A stretch of 64,000 bases of DNA from Gemmatimonadaceae bacterium. Its GTDB lineage: Bacteria; Gemmatimonadota; Gemmatimonadetes; Gemmatimonadales; Gemmatimonadaceae. Below the pieces are notes generated by a model. The model saw only the letters and a list, made by a program, of their open reading frames with translations. It was not told the origin of the DNA and ran no database searches. Positions 61,492-64,000 of the stretch are shown one piece after another. Made by a program: the position numbers and the translations under genes. Every line of letters begins with the position of its first letter. The first letter of the stretch is position 1. The stretch is from the NCBI GenBank assembly GCA_036496605.1, contig DASXKV010000051.1:115804-179803 (forward strand), in the 5' to 3' direction.

Positions 61492-62721
61492 TCAATCGGC
61501 CATTTCGGCTGCACCGAAGACGATCGTGAGCGCGCGGAAGACGCCACGCGCCCCGTCGGTGTTATCGAACCACTCACTCTGCGTATGGGCATCTCCACCG
61601 CGACCGCCGGCCCCGATCGCGATGGCCGGAATGCCACGAGCGATCGGCACGTTCGCGTCGGTCGACGCCGTTGCGACATCGGGCTCGCGCCCAACGAGTC
61701 GCGTCGTCGCTAGCGCGTGCCTCACGAGCGGATGCTCCACCGAGGTCTCGCCGCAGGGTCGAGTCCCGATCGGCTGTATGGTCATGGAGAGCGCGCGCGT
61801 CCCGAAGGCGCGGCGATTGTTCTCCTCTTCGCACGCCGCGCCCGAAGCGACCTGGATCTCCCGTTCATAGCGGTCGAGCATGTCGGCCGACGTCGAGCGC
61901 AGATCGATCTCGAGCCAGGCGTGATCGGGGATGGAGTTGACGGAGATCCCACCGCCGATGCGACCGACGGAGAGCGTGGTGCGCGGCTCGAGGGGTAGAC
62001 GAAGAGCAGCCAATCGGGCGGCAGCGCCGGCGGCGGCATGCACTGCGTTAGGCGAGCCGAAAGCGGCCCAGCTGTGCCCTCCGCTTCCGATGAAGCTCAC
62101 CCGATAGCGACGGCTGCCCAGGGCACGCGTTACGATTCGCTCGTCACCAGCCCCGTCGAGAGCAATCGTCGCCGCGGCGTTATTGCCGCGCTCGTCGAAG
62201 TAACGCTTCGCGCCACGCAGATCGCCGAGCCCCTCCTCACCCGTCGTGGCAACGAAATCGATCGGACGTCTCGTTGACAATCGCACGCCGTCGATCTCTT
62301 CGGCAATCGCGAGCATCACGGCGAGGCCGCGCCCGTTGTCGTTGATACCAGGACCAATCAGTCGCCGGCCGTCGCGTTTCACGAATAGTGAAGTGCCGCG
62401 CGGAAATACGGTGTCGAGGTGCGCGCAGACGACGACTGGAGACAGCTTGCTCCGGCCGGGCCTCTGCCCGACGACATTTCCGGCATCGTCGGTCTCGACA
62501 TCCTGCAGTCCGATCGCTCGGAACCGATCAGCGACAAAAGCCGCTCGCTCCGCTTCCTCGCCCGTAGGCGCTGCGATTTCGGCGAGCGTGATCTGCGCGT
62601 GGACGATCGATTCGTCGCGCGCCGCCAGTCGTGCGCGCGCCGATGCTAACGCGCGAAATGTCGCCACGCTATCCAGATTCGCGCGCGAGGATCGCGCGGA
62701 CAGGGGGGCGTGCGGAGACAT
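61492..62721 (-). CDS. M20-family metallopeptidase
   Basis: 409 aa. Zinc-site motifs: VVCAHLDTVFPRGTS (His and Asp near residue 100-102), GPGINDNGRGLAVMLAIAE (bridging Asp), VATTGEEGLGDLRG (catalytic Glu-Glu) and a final GGRGGDAHTQSEW His. A dimerisation domain lies between about 205 and 320 (SFIGSGGHSWAAFGSPNAVH). Closest to tripeptidase T-like or carboxypeptidase G2-like M20 enzymes; cytoplasmic, peptide or amide substrate. The adjacent MFS gene is divergent. Confidence 0.88.
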   Translation of the reverse strand: MSPHAPLSARSSRANLDSVATFRALASARARLAARDESIVHAQITLAEIAAPTGEEAERAAFVADRFRAIGLQDVETDDAGNVVGQRPGRSKLSPVVVCAHLDTVFPRGTSLFVKRDGRRLIGPGINDNGRGLAVMLAIAEEIDGVRLSTRRPIDFVATTGEEGLGDLRGAKRYFDERGNNAAATIALDGAGDERIVTRALGSRRYRVSFIGSGGHSWAAFGSPNAVHAAAGAAARLAALRLPLEPRTTLSVGRIGGGISVNSIPDHAWLEIDLRSTSADMLDRYEREIQVASGAACEEENNRRAFGTRALSMTIQPIGTRPCGETSVEHPLVRHALATTRLVGREPDVATASTDANVPIARGIPAIAIGAGGRGGDAHTQSEWFDNTDGARGVFRALTIVFGAAEMAD

Positions 62722-62796
62722 GTCTTGATTTGAACCGCGCTGTCCACGGGACGCAAGTAGTAGATTGCGCCGTCACCGGACGAGGCCATTCACGAG

Positions 62797-63996
62797 ATGA
62801 AGGCATCACGCCCGCGCTTGAGTCGGAATGTTTACGCGCTCACGGCGGTGAGTTTTTTCACCGACGTGTCGAGCGAGATGATCTATCCGCTGCTTCCGGC
62901 ATTTCTTACGATCACGCTGGGTGCGAGCGCGAGCTTTCTTGGAGCGATCGAGGGTGCCGCCGAAACAACCGCTGCGCTGCTGAAGCTCGCGAGCGGGTGG
63001 TGGTCCGATCGCGTTCAACGGCGCAAGCCGCTCGTTCTCGCTGGCTACGCCATCGCCTCGATCATGCGACCGCTCGTCGCCCTCGCGCGATCCGCGGCGC
63101 AAGTGCTCGTGATTCGCGTCTCCGATCGGGTTGGTAAGGGAATTCGAAACTCTCCGCGAGACGCGCTGATCGCCGATTCGGTAGACGCGAGCAATCGCGG
63201 TCGCGCCTTCGGTTTCAATCGAACTGGAGATCACGCAGGCGGTGTCGTCGGCCCGCTCATCGCGTTCGCGCTCGTGGAGTGGCGCCACGTCGCGCTGCGT
63301 ACCGTGTTCTGGTGGGCTGTTTTGCCTGGCGCGCTCGCAGTCTTGACCGTTGTGTTCGGTGTGAAGGAGGTGCCGCGGCCCACCGTCGCCGTCACCAGTC
63401 ACCAACAACCAACCACCACCAGCCGGCAGCAGCCACTTGGCGGCCGTTTCTGGGCCGTCCTGGGCGTCATCCTCCTCTTCACGCTCGGCAATTCGACGGA
63501 TGCCTTTCTTCTGCTGCGCGCGCAGCAGCTCGGAGTGCCCGTTGCCTTCGCACCGATTCTTTGGGCATTCCTTCACGTCGTAAAGTCATTGTCCAGCACG
63601 CCGGGTGGCGCGCTATCGGATCGCGTCGGTCGCAAGCCGCTCCTCGTTGCGGGCTGGCTTCTGTACGCGCTCGTCTACTTTGGCTTCGGGCGCGCCAGCG
63701 CACATTGGCATGCGTGGGCGCTCTTCGGAGTTTATGGAGTTTTCTTCGGGCTCACCGAGGGCAGTGAGCGCGCGCTCGTCACCGATATGGTTCCGTCCGC
63801 ACGACGCGGTACCGCATTTGGCTGGTACAACCTCACCATTGGAGTCGGCGCGCTGCCGGCGTCGATCATTTTCGGTGCGCTGTGGGACAGGCTGGGCTCG
63901 CGGCAGGCGTTCGACTTCGGCGCCTCCTTGGCGCTGGCCGCGGCGATGGGCATCGCGGTGATTGGCGCAGCGCAGAGGGTAGAGGGTAGAGGGTAG
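62797..63996 (+). CDS. MFS transporter
   Basis: 399 aa, twelve helices. The opening NVYALTAVSFFTDVSSEMIY and RVSDRVGKGIRNSPRDALIA (motif near residue 110) match a common MFS group with unknown substrate. The central loop between helices 6 and 7 (VTSHQQPTTTSRQQP) is encoded by CACCAACAACCAACCACC, the same C/A-rich text as the intergenic repeats. The C-terminus (QRVEGRG) is encoded by AGAGGGTAGAGGG repeats that run on past the stop. Both insertions fall where length changes are tolerated. Confidence 0.87.
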   Translation: MKASRPRLSRNVYALTAVSFFTDVSSEMIYPLLPAFLTITLGASASFLGAIEGAAETTAALLKLASGWWSDRVQRRKPLVLAGYAIASIMRPLVALARSAAQVLVIRVSDRVGKGIRNSPRDALIADSVDASNRGRAFGFNRTGDHAGGVVGPLIAFALVEWRHVALRTVFWWAVLPGALAVLTVVFGVKEVPRPTVAVTSHQQPTTTSRQQPLGGRFWAVLGVILLFTLGNSTDAFLLLRAQQLGVPVAFAPILWAFLHVVKSLSSTPGGALSDRVGRKPLLVAGWLLYALVYFGFGRASAHWHAWALFGVYGVFFGLTEGSERALVTDMVPSARRGTAFGWYNLTIGVGALPASIIFGALWDRLGSRQAFDFGASLALAAAMGIAVIGAAQRVEGRG

Positions 63997-64000
63997 AGGG

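Overview
The window is high-GC, gene-dense bacterial chromosome. Three things point to a soil-type Gemmatimonadota (Gemmatimonadaceae-like) genome: large orphan FtsX/MacB-like permeases of the ADOP type, many secreted lipoproteins with Ig-like or Asp-box folds, and M1/S9 peptidases with long extra domains. This placement is inferred from gene content; no rRNA or other marker gene lies in the window. No tRNA, rRNA, CRISPR array, prophage or intact insertion sequence was found.

Layout. 1-17.6 kb: ornithine carbamoyltransferase (argF), a BTAD/AAA regulator facing a secreted Asp-box lipoprotein, a lipoprotein pair, peroxiredoxin, an MsbA-type ABC exporter, a flavin/PNPOx-like protein, a MutS-like ATPase, two Ig-like lipoproteins, gcvT, a molybdopterin adenylyltransferase, and an NtrC-type sigma-54 activator whose receiver domain has lost its acidic residues. 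17.6-22.7 kb: a visibly lower-GC segment with a structured 5' leader, an 18-codon ORF, a membrane HD-GYP protein and a 1064-aa BTAD/AAA/TPR regulator. 22.7-28.5 kb: a frameshifted carboxypeptidase-regulatory-like relic, an ADOP permease, a PAP2 phosphatase, a three-gene family of small proteins sharing an unrecognised domain, and a 42-bp tandem repeat. 29.1-36.6 kb: two consecutive four-gene minor-pilin cassettes (FimT/GspH-, PilV-, PilW- and PilX-like), a MOSC protein and a convergent major pilin gene (pilA). 36.6-39.3 kb: lipoproteins and a MoxR ATPase. 39.5-42.8 kb: a partial ATP synthase operon (AtpZ/AtpI-like, a, c, b, delta) without alpha, gamma, beta or epsilon. 43-50.2 kb: an S9 prolyl oligopeptidase bracketed by related inverted-repeat elements, a membrane zinc-ribbon protein, and an M1 aminopeptidase with a long C-terminal beta-rich region. 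50.2-64 kb: a second ADOP permease, a UbiB/ABC1 kinase, a cupin plus sugar nucleotidyltransferase pair, an ABC exporter pair, small secreted proteins, a TPR protein, an M20 peptidase and an MFS transporter.

The most striking window-wide signal is a short word, CCTAACG / CGTTAGG (often GCCTAACG / CGTTAGGC). I counted it by eye about 48 times, spread almost equally over both strands. That is roughly six times what base composition predicts. It is met inside genes by using TTA, CTA and AGG codons that such genomes otherwise avoid, and it contains the stop codons of several genes. Its density and strand balance resemble a DNA-uptake sequence, and the window also carries a type IV pilus locus, but the role is untested. 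Other candidates for new biology are the multi-stem leader before the HD-GYP gene, the small-protein family at 26.6-28.3 kb, and long mirrored T/G-C/A-rich intergenic hairpins that recur and even enter a coding region.
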